64,000 bases of DNA from Cyclobacterium plantarum (GCF_011290685.1 NZ_JAANYN010000013.1:1-64000), one strand, 5' to 3'. Positions 41,574-51,685 are shown, counted from the first letter of the stretch. Program-made: numbers and translations. Notes: generated by a model not told the origin, from the sequence alone.

Positions 41574-44500
41574 ATGAAAAAAGTCTTATTACTGTATTAT
41601 GCCATGTGCTTGTCCCTGATCGGGATGGCACAATCCAATGAGATCATTGGAAAGGTAACAGACGAATCGGGATTTCCCCTTCCGGGAGTAAGTATCTTAA
41701 AGGTGGAGTCCAGCGTAGGGACCGTTACAGATATTGATGGAAATTTTACCATCAATGTCAGTACCGGTGAGGTACTTCAGTTTTCTTATCTGGGATTCAA
41801 ATCCCAACGACTTACTGTCGGATCGGGTAGAGAATTGAATGTAGTATTGGAAGAGGATGTTTCCAATTTAGATGAAGTAGTTGTTATCGGTTATGGCTCG
41901 GCCACTAAAAGGGAGTTGACCGGAGCTACGGCTCAGGTAAAGGGGGAAGCCATTGAAAAAATGAACATGCCCAGGGTAGATCAGGCCCTTCAGGGTAAAA
42001 TGGCGGGTGTCAACATCAGCACCAATTCCGGTGCCCCCGGAGGTACTTCAAATATCCGTATAAGAGGTATCGGTACATTTGGGGACAATGACCCTTTGAT
42101 TTTGGTAGACGGTGTTATTTATGATGCCGCCGGCTTGAATGCCCTGAATCCCAATGACATTGCCTCCGTGAATGTGTTGAAGGATGGTACCGCTGGTATA
42201 TATGGTGTCAGGGCTGCCAACGGCGTTATTTTGATTGAAACCAAAAAAGGTAATCTGGGAACCAAGCCCAGGTTGGATTTCAATGCTTATTATGGGGTGC
42301 AACAAACCGCCCGTAAGCTAGACCTGTTGAACGCACGGGAATTTGCCATTTTGAAAAACGAGGCTTATGCAGCCGGCGGTCTGGCACTACCTTTCAACAA
42401 TGTGGAATTGGGAGAGGGTACCAATTGGCAGGATGCTGTTTTTCAGGAATCACCCATACAGGAGTATAACCTGACTGTGACGGGCGGTTCAGAGAAAACT
42501 TCCTATTCCATAGGAGGAAGCTATTTTGCCCAGGAAGGAATCGTAGGTGGGCCAAAGGCCAATTTTGAAAGGTACAATGCCCGGATCAATTTCACCACGG
42601 AAATTGCCCCGAAAATTAAATTCACCAATGTTTTGCTCTTTACCAGGGAGCAAAGCAGTACTTTACCTCAGGGGGGAATTGGTTCCGTATTGTACAACAC
42701 CATCAACGCTTATCCTACAGAACCGATAAGGGTAGGGGACAGGTACTCCTATCTGGAGAATGTCAATGACATCATCAACCCTCTGGCCCAGATGGAAAAT
42801 GCTTACAACGACTCCTACGTCAATAAGCTGGTGGGAAAGGAAGAAGTGGAATATGCCATCAACGATCACTTTACCTGGACCGGAAGGGCTGGCTACAACT
42901 ACGCCATGGTGGATGCCAAAACTTTTAATCCTTTGGTATGGTATGGACCGGGAAAATTTGCCAATTCAGCAAGAAATGCTGATTTGGATCCGGTTTTGGT
43001 GGACGTAGGCGGCCTGGAAATCGAAAGAGGTGCCAGTGTATTCGAGTCCAGAAACACCTTCCTGGATTACAACCTGGAGACTTTCCTGAATTATAACAGA
43101 ACCTTTGCTGAGCTACATCGGGTAAAGGGCATGATAGGACTTTCCCTGGTAGGAAACAGAAGCGAAGGCTTAAACGGTACAGGTTTTAATATTCCGAACA
43201 ACGACCTGAATTTTGCAGATATTTCTGCCAATCAGGCTCCGGGAGGATTTCTGAATGGAGTGGGTTCTTTTCAAAGCAGTCAAAGACTGACCTCAGCTTT
43301 CATTAGAGGTGAATATGATTACAAACAACGCTACCTTTTTTCTGCTATCCTGCGACGGGATGGTTCCACCAATTTCGGTCCAAACAACAGGATTGGATAT
43401 TTCCCGGCTATTTCCGGGGCATGGGTCATTTCTGATGAACCGTTTTTCAATGCCGGAGCCATAGATTTCATGAAACTCAGAACAAGCTTTGGGGTTTCGG
43501 GAAATGATCAAATAGGTTTGTTCCGCTACAGGGGCCTGCTCAATGGTTCTGCAACCTACGTATTCAACGATCTGATTGTCAATGGTGCCGCTATCGGAAA
43601 TACCAGCAATCCAGACCTGAAATGGGAAACCACCTATCAAACGAATATAGGTTTGGATTTTTCTCTTTTCAATAACCTGGATTTTACGGCCAATTATTTT
43701 ATCAAAAACACAAAGGACCTGCTTTTCCAGCCCGATGTGTCCGCCCTTTTGGGGGCATACGGACCCGGAGGTGCACCGCCCGTGATTAATGCGGGAGATG
43801 TGTTGAACAGGGGGGTTGAGCTTGAGCTGGGATATGCCACCAACCGGCAATCCGGCGTGAATTTCACTGCGGATTACAATGTGACCTTTTTGAAGAATGA
43901 GGTAACCGCTGTACCTCAGGGATTTGAATTTATTCCCGGTGCGGGTTTTAGCGTGGGAGGAAATGTGGCCAGCAGATTTCAGGAAGGTTTTCCAATAGGA
44001 TACTTTATCGGTTATCAGACAGATGGGATTTTCCAGACCCAGGAGGAAATCATATCCAGCCCTGTGGTACAGCCTGGTGCTCAGCCAGGAGACCTGCGTT
44101 TTGTTGATCAAAATGGGGATGGGGTAATCAGCTTTGGAGATGATACTGATCGTACTCAGATTGGCTCTCCCATTCCTGATATGGTCATGGGTTTCAACCT
44201 GACAGCGGATTTTAAGGGTTTTGATATAGGAGCCAATGTATATGCCGCTTTGGGCCAGGAAATCATCCGGAATTATGAAAGGCAACAGCCATTTGCCAAC
44301 CAGTTGTCCTATACCATCAACAGGTGGACAGGACCGGGTACAACGGATACCTACCCAAGACTGACTACGGGAGCCACCAGAAATAATGTTTTCTCCGATT
44401 ATTTCGTAGAGGATGGGTCGTTTTTGCGGCTGAGAAATGTACAGTTGGGATATACACTTCCACTTTCCATAACCGAGAAAATAGGGGTTCAGTATTTCCG

Positions 44501-44654
44501 CTTTTACCTGGCTGCCAATAACCTGGTGACCCTGACAAATTATCAGGGATTTGATCCCGATGTAGGTTCAGGTAACCCACTCTTCGCCGGTGTGGACAAT
44601 GGGATTTACCCCCAGGCAAAAACCTTTATGGCTGGTTTAAATATTAAATTCTAA
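41574..44654 (+). CDS. susC: SusC/RagA-family TonB-linked outer-membrane transporter
   Basis: A 1026-residue transporter that imports glycans with a SusD lid. It has a signal peptide (about 1-20, ending GMAQS), a carboxypeptidase-like sandwich (about 23-98), a TonB-box region and plug (about 100-220: LDEVVVIGYGSATKRELTGA, IRIRGIGTFGDNDPLILVDG, GIYGVRAANGVILIETKKG) and a 22-strand barrel ending ...AGLNIKF. The GVRAANG motif is the SusC family mark. It lies 5 nt before the SusD gene and diverges from the regulator. Confidence 0.96.
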   Translation: MKKVLLLYYAMCLSLIGMAQSNEIIGKVTDESGFPLPGVSILKVESSVGTVTDIDGNFTINVSTGEVLQFSYLGFKSQRLTVGSGRELNVVLEEDVSNLDEVVVIGYGSATKRELTGATAQVKGEAIEKMNMPRVDQALQGKMAGVNISTNSGAPGGTSNIRIRGIGTFGDNDPLILVDGVIYDAAGLNALNPNDIASVNVLKDGTAGIYGVRAANGVILIETKKGNLGTKPRLDFNAYYGVQQTARKLDLLNAREFAILKNEAYAAGGLALPFNNVELGEGTNWQDAVFQESPIQEYNLTVTGGSEKTSYSIGGSYFAQEGIVGGPKANFERYNARINFTTEIAPKIKFTNVLLFTREQSSTLPQGGIGSVLYNTINAYPTEPIRVGDRYSYLENVNDIINPLAQMENAYNDSYVNKLVGKEEVEYAINDHFTWTGRAGYNYAMVDAKTFNPLVWYGPGKFANSARNADLDPVLVDVGGLEIERGASVFESRNTFLDYNLETFLNYNRTFAELHRVKGMIGLSLVGNRSEGLNGTGFNIPNNDLNFADISANQAPGGFLNGVGSFQSSQRLTSAFIRGEYDYKQRYLFSAILRRDGSTNFGPNNRIGYFPAISGAWVISDEPFFNAGAIDFMKLRTSFGVSGNDQIGLFRYRGLLNGSATYVFNDLIVNGAAIGNTSNPDLKWETTYQTNIGLDFSLFNNLDFTANYFIKNTKDLLFQPDVSALLGAYGPGGAPPVINAGDVLNRGVELELGYATNRQSGVNFTADYNVTFLKNEVTAVPQGFEFIPGAGFSVGGNVASRFQEGFPIGYFIGYQTDGIFQTQEEIISSPVVQPGAQPGDLRFVDQNGDGVISFGDDTDRTQIGSPIPDMVMGFNLTADFKGFDIGANVYAALGQEIIRNYERQQPFANQLSYTINRWTGPGTTDTYPRLTTGATRNNVFSDYFVEDGSFLRLRNVQLGYTLPLSITEKIGVQYFRFYLAANNLVTLTNYQGFDPDVGSGNPLFAGVDNGIYPQAKTFMAGLNIKF

Positions 44655-44659
44655 GCAAG

Positions 44660-46135
44660 ATGATGAAAAATATATATCAAGGGTTACTTATCCTGACATT
44701 GGGAATGGTGACCGCATGCGATAGTTTATTGGATATTGATCCTGAATTTACCCAGGATGCGGAAAACTTCTTCAATACCGAAGAAGATTTTGACAGGGCC
44801 ATCATTGGCGTTTATGACATGATGCAGCCTGCTTACCTCAACATGTGGATTGGCGAAATCGCTTCAGACAATGCCATTGCCGGCGGAGAGAGTGTGAATG
44901 ACTCAAGGGGCCTGCACGAAATAGAGAACATGACCCATGGGGGCGTGAATCAGGAACTAAGGGCAGTGATGCGGGTAAATTACACCGGAATTGCCCGTGC
45001 AAATTATATTTTCGAAAATCAGGACAATATAGATTTTGACGGAAAGGCCCTGATTCTGGCAGAAGCCAAATTTATGCGGGCCTATTTCTACTTCAATCTG
45101 GTCAATTATTTTGGGGATATGCCACTGATCGTAGACCGGAGAATTTCCATCAGTGAAATTCCCAATGCTGAGAGAACCCCCAGGGCAGCCATTTACGAAC
45201 AGATAGAAAGTGATTTGGGAGAGGCTATGGAAGTGCTTCCCTGGACCTTTAGCGAAACCGGCCGGTTGACCAGGGGAGCGGCCATGGCCATGCTGGGTAA
45301 GGTGTTGCTGTACCAAAACAAATATGCGGAAGCCGCAACCATTCTGGGAGATCTGATAGCCGATAATCAGGGGGGGTACGAACTATTCCCGGATTACAGC
45401 ACCCTATTCTTAAATGAAAACAGAAATGTGTCAGAGGATGTGTTCACCATTCAGTTCAGCGGATTGCAGGGTGGAGATTACGGTTGCCTGGTTTGCCTGA
45501 ATGGCAATGCAGCAGTTGGATTTCAAAGTATCAGGCAATATGATGGCCCATTCTATGCTGATGGGAATAGTTACAATCTACCGACTCAAGACCTTTACGA
45601 TGCATTTGAAGAAGGAGATATCCGAAGGGAAGCCACAGTTTTGGACCTGGATGCATTTATCGCTGCTCAGCCCAATCCTGATGAAATCACCTACGCTATT
45701 GGAGGTGGGGGCCATACAGGTTTTTACAATAACAAATACATCAAGAGGCTTGATGAGCGGGGTTTGCCGGACGATGATCTGACCAGTCCCCTGAATTACA
45801 GGGCCATTCGCTGGGCGGATGTTTTGCTGATGGCAGCAGAAGCTTTTCAAAGGTCTGGTAATGACGAAAGGGCCAGGACTGAACTCAATAAAGTCAGGGC
45901 ACGTGTAAATATGCCGGATGTAAGCAGTAGCGACGATGCATTATACCAGGCCATATTGAACGAAAGAAGGTACGAACTATCGGGAGAAGGCTTCAGGTTT
46001 TTTGATTTGGTCAGGACCGGTCAGGCCGGCGAAAGGATTGATGGTTTCATCACAGGTCAACATGAAGTTTTCCCCATACCTCAGGTTGAAATTGATTTGG
46101 CAGGAGGTATCTGGGAACAAAATCCAGGATATTAA
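44660..46135 (+). CDS. susD: SusD/RagB-family glycan-binding lipoprotein
   Basis: A 491-residue outer-membrane lipoprotein (lipobox VTAC, Cys 21) that caps the SusC channel and binds glycan. TPR-like helices fill the N-terminal half (AEAKFMRAYFYFNLVNYFGD, a SusD signature, near residue 134), and the C-terminus has RARTELNKVRARVNMPDV and ILNERRYELSGEGFRFFDLV. It follows SusC by 5 nt and precedes the surface lipoprotein gene by 12 nt. Confidence 0.96.
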   Translation: MMKNIYQGLLILTLGMVTACDSLLDIDPEFTQDAENFFNTEEDFDRAIIGVYDMMQPAYLNMWIGEIASDNAIAGGESVNDSRGLHEIENMTHGGVNQELRAVMRVNYTGIARANYIFENQDNIDFDGKALILAEAKFMRAYFYFNLVNYFGDMPLIVDRRISISEIPNAERTPRAAIYEQIESDLGEAMEVLPWTFSETGRLTRGAAMAMLGKVLLYQNKYAEAATILGDLIADNQGGYELFPDYSTLFLNENRNVSEDVFTIQFSGLQGGDYGCLVCLNGNAAVGFQSIRQYDGPFYADGNSYNLPTQDLYDAFEEGDIRREATVLDLDAFIAAQPNPDEITYAIGGGGHTGFYNNKYIKRLDERGLPDDDLTSPLNYRAIRWADVLLMAAEAFQRSGNDERARTELNKVRARVNMPDVSSSDDALYQAILNERRYELSGEGFRFFDLVRTGQAGERIDGFITGQHEVFPIPQVEIDLAGGIWEQNPGY

Positions 46136-46147
46136 ACAGTAATACCC

Positions 46148-47638
46148 ATGAAAAAATATATCAATTACATCAAATTTATGTTGCCATTACTTTTTATGGC
46201 GGCATGTATAGAGGAATATACGCTGGAGGAAGCCCCTCCTACACAGGAAGACGCTGATTTCAGTTTTGAACCTACTGCAGAAAGTGACAATATCCTCCAG
46301 TTTACCGCTGCCAATGATTTCTTTATCATGAATTGGGACTTGGGAAATGGCAGTTCGGGTTCTGGTAAAACAGTTACAGGTACCTTTCCCACAGCAGGAA
46401 CGTATACCGTATCTTTAACTGTATTCAATGCCGGAGGAAGTGTTACGGTAAGTAAGGAAATAGAAATAGCCGAGACCGATCCATTATTACTGGACAAACC
46501 CCTGTACAATATGTTAACTGGAGGAGCTGAAGCTACCGAAGGTAAGACCTGGAAAGTTGATGCCGGAAGGGCGGGACATTTTGGAGTGGGACCCAACCCT
46601 TCACAGGCGGGAGACTTTCCTGAATATTATCAGGCCCAACCCAACGAAAAGGAAGGGTCAGGCATGTATACAGACCGTTACACTTTCTTTTTGGCAAATT
46701 TTGATTTTCAAATGGAGACCAATGGTTTTGTTTACTTGAATGCTGCTCAAGGGAGTGAGTTTTCTGGTGCTTTTGATCCGGGTGTTGGAGATCTTTCAGC
46801 TCCCTATGAGGCCCCTGAAGGCCTTAAATGGAGTATTGCGGAGCCAGAGGGTAGCTATCCCGAATTGACGATTTCTCAGGGTGGCTTTTTGGGCTATTTT
46901 GCCGGGGGAAGGACCTACCAGGTAGTGAACATAGAAGAAAATGAAATTCTTTTGCGCTTTGTGGATCAGGCCAACACAGATCTCGCATGGTATATCCGAT
47001 TGATACCAGAAGATTTTGTACCTGAAGAAGAAGTCAGTCCTGAACCAGAGCCAGAACCTGTAGATCCTGGGATCTTAACATTAAACAGCCTTATAGGGGA
47101 AGGCACAAAAACCTGGAAACTCAAACCTGCTGCCGGAGCATTTGGTGTAGGTCCAGCCCCGGGGAGTGACGAATATTTTCCCAATGGACAAGACATTTCC
47201 GGAGAACGGGCTTGTTTGTTCAATGACCGTTTTATCTTTCAGGAAGGTGGGATTTATGCGTATGATCCGGTGGATGACATCTTTGGAGAAGCTTATATGG
47301 GATTAGAAGAAGAAGGATGCCAGCCCGTGGCCAACCTTTCTGGCACGGCAGGTGAAGCATGGGGGGCAGGAACACATACCTTTAGTTTTACCGAGGCTAC
47401 TGAATCTGAAAATGCCCGCATTACGGTCACCGGAACCGGAGCTTTTATTGCCTTGCCAAAAGCCTTTAACCAGGGGGAATATGAAGCAGGGCCTCCGGCA
47501 GAAGACAGGTCGGTATCCTATGAGGTGATCGGATATGTCAATGAAGATGGTCAGGAAGAATTGACTTTGACCATAGACATCACTGATTCAGGTGGTGTAT
47601 TCTGGACTTTTGTACTTATTCCTGAAGTTGAATCATGA
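46148..47638 (+). CDS. Surface glycan-binding lipoprotein with PKD and two repeated domains
   Basis: A 496-residue lipoprotein (MAAC, Cys 20). A PKD-like domain (about 35-110, NWDLGNGSSGSGKTVTGTFP) is followed by two related domains: about 130-295 (KTWKVDAGRAGHFGVGPNP) and about 315-496 (KTWKLKPAAGAFGVGPAPGS), joined by a Glu/Pro-rich linker (EEEVSPEPEPEPVDP). No catalytic motif is recognised. Its place between SusD and a GH16 enzyme makes it the likely surface glycan-binding protein of the locus. It overlaps the GH16 gene by 4 nt. Confidence 0.8.
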   Translation: MKKYINYIKFMLPLLFMAACIEEYTLEEAPPTQEDADFSFEPTAESDNILQFTAANDFFIMNWDLGNGSSGSGKTVTGTFPTAGTYTVSLTVFNAGGSVTVSKEIEIAETDPLLLDKPLYNMLTGGAEATEGKTWKVDAGRAGHFGVGPNPSQAGDFPEYYQAQPNEKEGSGMYTDRYTFFLANFDFQMETNGFVYLNAAQGSEFSGAFDPGVGDLSAPYEAPEGLKWSIAEPEGSYPELTISQGGFLGYFAGGRTYQVVNIEENEILLRFVDQANTDLAWYIRLIPEDFVPEEEVSPEPEPEPVDPGILTLNSLIGEGTKTWKLKPAAGAFGVGPAPGSDEYFPNGQDISGERACLFNDRFIFQEGGIYAYDPVDDIFGEAYMGLEEEGCQPVANLSGTAGEAWGAGTHTFSFTEATESENARITVTGTGAFIALPKAFNQGEYEAGPPAEDRSVSYEVIGYVNEDGQEELTLTIDITDSGGVFWTFVLIPEVES

Positions 47639-48768
47639 TGCTTATGATGACGAAATTATTTCAGACGGTTTCATTATTGCTCACCTTATTTTCTGCAAGC
47701 AGTTGCAATCAGGAAGAAGTGGACCAGCGGGTGTTGCTGCCACAAAACCTGGAGGTGACCGTAGAAGAGGGAGAAAATGGATTGGTACAGGTAAGCTTCA
47801 CCGCTGATCAGGCCAACTTCTTCCGGGTGAGTTTTGGTGCTGGAAATGATATGCCGGAGCGGGTAAGTGGAAATCAATCCAGCTACCGATACGATTCCCC
47901 AGGGGAGTATACCATTATAGTACAGGCCCATGCCACTGAAACAGATTTCATTAAAGAGGAGCGAAGCGTTACCATTACCGAACAAATGCTGGGCATGGGT
48001 TTTCCAGACTCAGGCTTCACGTCTCCCATGACTTATGAAGGCTATGCTTTGGTCTGGAACGATGAGTTTGAAGCGCAGACACTTTCCTCGGACTGGGTTT
48101 TTGAAATCGGCGATGGTTGCCCTAACCTATGTGGATGGGGTAACAATGAGCTGCAGTATTACCGCAGGGAAAATACGGAGCTGAAAGACGGCTACCTGGT
48201 GGTTACCGCCAGGGAAGAAAATATGGGGGGTAAAAACTATACTTCCTCCAGGCTCAAGACACAGGGACAGCAAAATTTTCAGTTCGGAAGAATCGATATC
48301 CGGGCAGCCTTACCTCAGGGACAAGGTATTTGGCCGGCTTTCTGGATGCTGGGAGAAAATATTAATGAGGTTCCCTGGCCTGCTTGTGGAGAGATCGATA
48401 TCATGGAAATGATCGGAGGTAATGCCGATGGCAGAGACAATACCGTTCATGGTACCCTGCATTGGGATAATAATGGCAATTACGCTTCCGATGGCGGAAA
48501 GCTATCCCTTTCCGATGGAGCTATCCTGAAAGATAATTTTCATGTTTATTCCCTGATCTGGGAGGAAAACCAAATCACCTGGTTGCTGGATGATGAGGTA
48601 TTTCATTCAATGGACATTTCACCGGCTGCTATGGACGAGTTCAGGGAGCCTTTCTTTTTGCTGATCAACATGGCAGTAGGTGGTAATTGGCCGGGCAATC
48701 CCGATGCCAGTACCCGTTTTCCACAGCAACTGGCGGTGGATTATGTGCGGGTTTTTGAGCGGGAGTAA
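47635..48768 (+). CDS. GH16 beta-glucanase (laminarinase type) lipoprotein
   Basis: A 377-residue lipoprotein (Cys near residue 24) with an N-terminal PKD-like sandwich (about 35-115) and a GH16 catalytic domain (about 135-377). GEIDIMEMIGG near residue 261 is the EIDIME motif with nucleophile and acid/base Glu in its beta-bulge form, typical of endo-beta-1,3(4)-glucanases. WPAFWMLGENINEVPWPACG and LINMAVGGNWPGNPD fit the laminarinase subfamily. It should cut laminarin or mixed-linkage glucan at the cell surface for SusC/D uptake. The gene is last in the locus. Confidence 0.92.
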   Translation: MMLMMTKLFQTVSLLLTLFSASSCNQEEVDQRVLLPQNLEVTVEEGENGLVQVSFTADQANFFRVSFGAGNDMPERVSGNQSSYRYDSPGEYTIIVQAHATETDFIKEERSVTITEQMLGMGFPDSGFTSPMTYEGYALVWNDEFEAQTLSSDWVFEIGDGCPNLCGWGNNELQYYRRENTELKDGYLVVTAREENMGGKNYTSSRLKTQGQQNFQFGRIDIRAALPQGQGIWPAFWMLGENINEVPWPACGEIDIMEMIGGNADGRDNTVHGTLHWDNNGNYASDGGKLSLSDGAILKDNFHVYSLIWEENQITWLLDDEVFHSMDISPAAMDEFREPFFLLINMAVGGNWPGNPDASTRFPQQLAVDYVRVFERE

Positions 48769-48792
48769 ATTTATTTGATTGCCAATTGGTTT

Positions 48793-48829
48793 AAAAAAAG
48801 GCGGTTTCCTAAGAAATCGCCTTTTTTTT
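48793..48829 (+). terminator. Terminator of the PUL operon
   Basis: GGCGGTTTC pairs with GAAATCGCC (one G-T pair) around CTAA, preceded by A residues and followed by eight T residues, about 30 nt past the GH16 stop. Confidence 0.85.
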
Positions 48830-48906
48830 GCCTGGCAGAATAGAAATCCGCTAAACAGGTTTTGTAAACCTGATTAGGTTTGTTTCAGAGAATCCAAATT
48901 CCATAA

Positions 48907-49660
48907 CCCTTATATGTTTCTATGCTTTATATGGTTAAAAAAAAAGCAGGAACCATATAAGGAATATAAGGGCATTGAAGGGGACTTGCGTTAGCAAAAC
49001 GATTCTTTTTTCTCATCAGGTGTAATCAACAGCCCAAAACATGTCCATTCAAAAAACATCTGGCCAGGTAATTCCAGAATCCTTATATGTTCTTCTATGC
49101 CTTATATGGTTAAAAGAAAAGGTAGGAACCATATAAGGAATATAAGGGCATTGAAGAGGGCTTGTGTTAGCAAAACGATTCTTTTTTTCCTGGTCAAGAG
49201 TACCCAAAATCAGGAAGAAAGTCCATTTAAAAACATGTCACCAGGTAAATCTAAATCCCTTATATGTGCTTCTATGCCTTATATGATTCAAAAAAAAGGC
49301 AGGACCATATAAGGAATATAAGGGCATTGAAGAGGGCTTGTGTTAGCAAAACGATTCTTTTTTTCCTGGTCAAGTGTAACCAACACCTGAAACATGTCCA
49401 TATAAAAAATATATTACCAGTTAATTCTAAAACCCTTATATGTACTTCTATGCCTTATATGGTTTAAAAAAGGCGGGAACCATATAAGGAATATAAGGGT
49501 ACCTGCATTAAGCTAAACAATACTTTTTTTTCTTGGTCAAGTGTAACCAACACCTGAAACATGTTCATATAAAAAACATATCACCAGTTAATTCTAAAAC
49601 CCTAATGTGTGCTTCTATGTCTTATATGGTTCAAAAAAAAACAGGAACCAGAATTTTGAA
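48907..49660. repeat. Tandem repeat of about 175 bp, 4.4 copies, each with a long hairpin
   Basis: Copies begin near 48907, 49080, 49257, 49433 and 49600 (periods 173, 177, 176, 167); the last is cut off after about 60 bp. Each starts with an imperfect palindrome of about 66 bp: CCCTTATAT and TTATATGGTT on the left, AACCATATAA and ATATAAGGG on the right, around an A-rich loop. A conserved part with GGGCTTGTGTTAGCAAAACG and a T-run, and a variable tail, follow. The short frames within are shadows of the repeat. Confidence 0.88.
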
Positions 49661-49675
49661 AGAGCCGCTTATTTC

Positions 49676-51685
49676 CTATTGCCGCCTTTCAAATTCATTC
49701 TTGGCAGCATCCAGAAAATCGATAAACTTTTGAATATCCGTCTCATAGGCAATGGGGCTTACCAGCAATTCTTCCTTATGGTCCAGGATCACATAATAGG
49801 GCTGGGCGTTGTTGTTAAATCTGGTGATTTGAAAGTCTGCATTCTGTTTGCCTATGGTGCTTTTGACCTTGTTGTCATAGCTTGAAGTATACCATTCCGC
49901 TTCAGGAAGTTCGTACCGTTCATCAATGTATAGGGCCACCATAACGAAATCTTCCTTCAAACGGCTCAGCACCCTGGGGTCTGACCAAACACGGGCTTCC
50001 ATCTCCCGGCAATTGACACAGCCATGTCCTGTAAAATCAATAAACAGGGGTTTATCCTGTCTTTTGGCAGCAGCCAATGCTTGCTCATAATCAAAATAGC
50101 CCTGTATTCCATGGGGGAAATGGAGAAAATCGGCATATTTGGGCACTTCATCCAGGGTTTGATCTGATGACAAGGAGTTTTCTCTGCTGATTTTCACCAG
50201 GTCAAAATCATGGGATGACAAAGGTGGCAGGTATCCACTCAGGGCTTTTAATGGCGCTCCCCACATGCCCGGAATCATGTACAGTACGAAAACAAAAGTA
50301 ACCATGGCAAGAAGGAGTCTTGGAACCCCCAAATATTCCATGGGACTGTCGTGTGGCAGGCGTAATTTTCCCAGCAGGTAAATGCCCAGGAGAGCAAAGA
50401 TGACGATCCAGATGGCCAGGTAAATTTCTCTGTCCAGCATGCCCCAATGGTATACCTGATCAGCAATACTCAGGAACTTAAATGCGAGAGCAAGTTCCAG
50501 GAAACCTAAAACTACCTTGACAGAATTGAGCCATCCACCCGATTTTGGCAAAGAGTTGAGCCATTCGGGGAAAATGGCAAATAAAGTAAATGGAAGGGCA
50601 AAAGCCAGGGAAAAGGCAAACATGCCCAAAATGGGCTTTAACAAGGCTCCGCCCGCAGAACTTATCAGAATTGACCCAACAATAGGTCCGGTACAGGAAA
50701 AAGACACAAGCACGAGGGTAAAAGCCATGAAGAAAATGCCCACCATGCCCCCTTTATCCGCCTTGGCATCCATTTTATTTACAAAGCCTGTTGGCAGGTT
50801 GATCTCAAATAAGCCAAGAAAAGCCAGGGCAAAGAAAATGAATACGGCAAAAAAGAAAACATTGGGAATCCAGTGGGTGGAGAGCCAGTTGGCAAATTCA
50901 GGACCCTGTATGGCAGCCACAATGGTACCCGCTATGGTGTAAATGGCAATGATGGAAAAACCATATATAAAGGCATTTCTAAACCCCTGAACCTTGGATT
51001 TGGCCCTCCCCGTAAAAAAAGTTACGGTCATGGGTATCATAGGAAACACACAAGGTGTAAGCAAAGCGGCCAAACCTGCAAGGAAAGCAATGACCAGAAA
51101 TCCGATTAGCGACTCCTCCGGCCGTTCCAGAGAAATACTTTCCGAGGATTCAGCTGAATCTTCCAGCTCATTAAAAACGCCGGCATCGGCTTCACCTGAC
51201 CCGGGCACGGAGGCCTGTGCATTGCCCAGGGCAATGCTGAATTCCTCCTGATAATTGATGCACTGATTGGTAATGTCAGAACACATTTGGTATTCCAGGG
51301 TACCCTTGATCAGTGCATTTTCCGCTTGTATTAACAGGGTTTGCCGGAATTCCCCTTCTTTTTCGAAATAAGTAACATCACCTTCCCATATTTCATCATA
51401 TTTTGTCTTTGGGTCAATGGCCTGCAGCTTACCAAGCGGGCTGATCCCGGTGGTGTCTTCCCAAACGATTGCTGTCAGGATAGGGCCAAGGTCAGGGTCA
51501 AAATCATTGGAATAGATGTACCAATTGATTGGGATGTCTGCTTCAAAGATCAGGTTTACTTCCTCCCCAGTCTTTGGCTCAGGGTTTTCCAGGGCGATAT
51601 CCCATTTAGGGGGAGCAATCACCTGGGCCTGTAAGCCATATGTAAAAAGGAAAATAAATAGGAAGACTAATTTGTTAGAATGCAT
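49676..51685 (-). CDS. dsbD: DsbD-like thiol:disulfide interchange protein
   Basis: A 669-residue inner-membrane reductase that moves electrons from cytoplasmic thioredoxin to periplasmic thiols. It has a signal peptide (about 1-20), an N-terminal DsbD-alpha-like domain (about 25-160, with a Cys pair in MCSDITNQCI), an eight-helix cytochrome-c-biogenesis-type core (about 195-470: LTPCVFPMIPMTVTFFTG and FSCTGPIVGSIL carry the two redox Cys) and a C-terminal thioredoxin domain (HGCVNCREMEARVW, CVNC). The stop lies next to the tandem repeat array. Confidence 0.93.
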   Translation of the reverse strand: MHSNKLVFLFIFLFTYGLQAQVIAPPKWDIALENPEPKTGEEVNLIFEADIPINWYIYSNDFDPDLGPILTAIVWEDTTGISPLGKLQAIDPKTKYDEIWEGDVTYFEKEGEFRQTLLIQAENALIKGTLEYQMCSDITNQCINYQEEFSIALGNAQASVPGSGEADAGVFNELEDSAESSESISLERPEESLIGFLVIAFLAGLAALLTPCVFPMIPMTVTFFTGRAKSKVQGFRNAFIYGFSIIAIYTIAGTIVAAIQGPEFANWLSTHWIPNVFFFAVFIFFALAFLGLFEINLPTGFVNKMDAKADKGGMVGIFFMAFTLVLVSFSCTGPIVGSILISSAGGALLKPILGMFAFSLAFALPFTLFAIFPEWLNSLPKSGGWLNSVKVVLGFLELALAFKFLSIADQVYHWGMLDREIYLAIWIVIFALLGIYLLGKLRLPHDSPMEYLGVPRLLLAMVTFVFVLYMIPGMWGAPLKALSGYLPPLSSHDFDLVKISRENSLSSDQTLDEVPKYADFLHFPHGIQGYFDYEQALAAAKRQDKPLFIDFTGHGCVNCREMEARVWSDPRVLSRLKEDFVMVALYIDERYELPEAEWYTSSYDNKVKSTIGKQNADFQITRFNNNAQPYYVILDHKEELLVSPIAYETDIQKFIDFLDAAKNEFERRQ

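Noticed and set aside
43293-44285. 330-codon reverse frame inside the SusC gene
   Set aside because: It lies wholly antisense to a well-supported gene and has composition of a shadow frame.
48907-49660. CRISPR array or integron cassette array
   Set aside because: The period is about 175 bp and the parts between palindromes are themselves conserved, unlike CRISPR spacers or cassettes; no cas or integrase gene is adjacent.
49097-49885. Chain of short forward frames in the tandem repeat and dsbD 3' end
   Set aside because: They repeat one another because the DNA is repeated, or are antisense to dsbD; no independent coding evidence.
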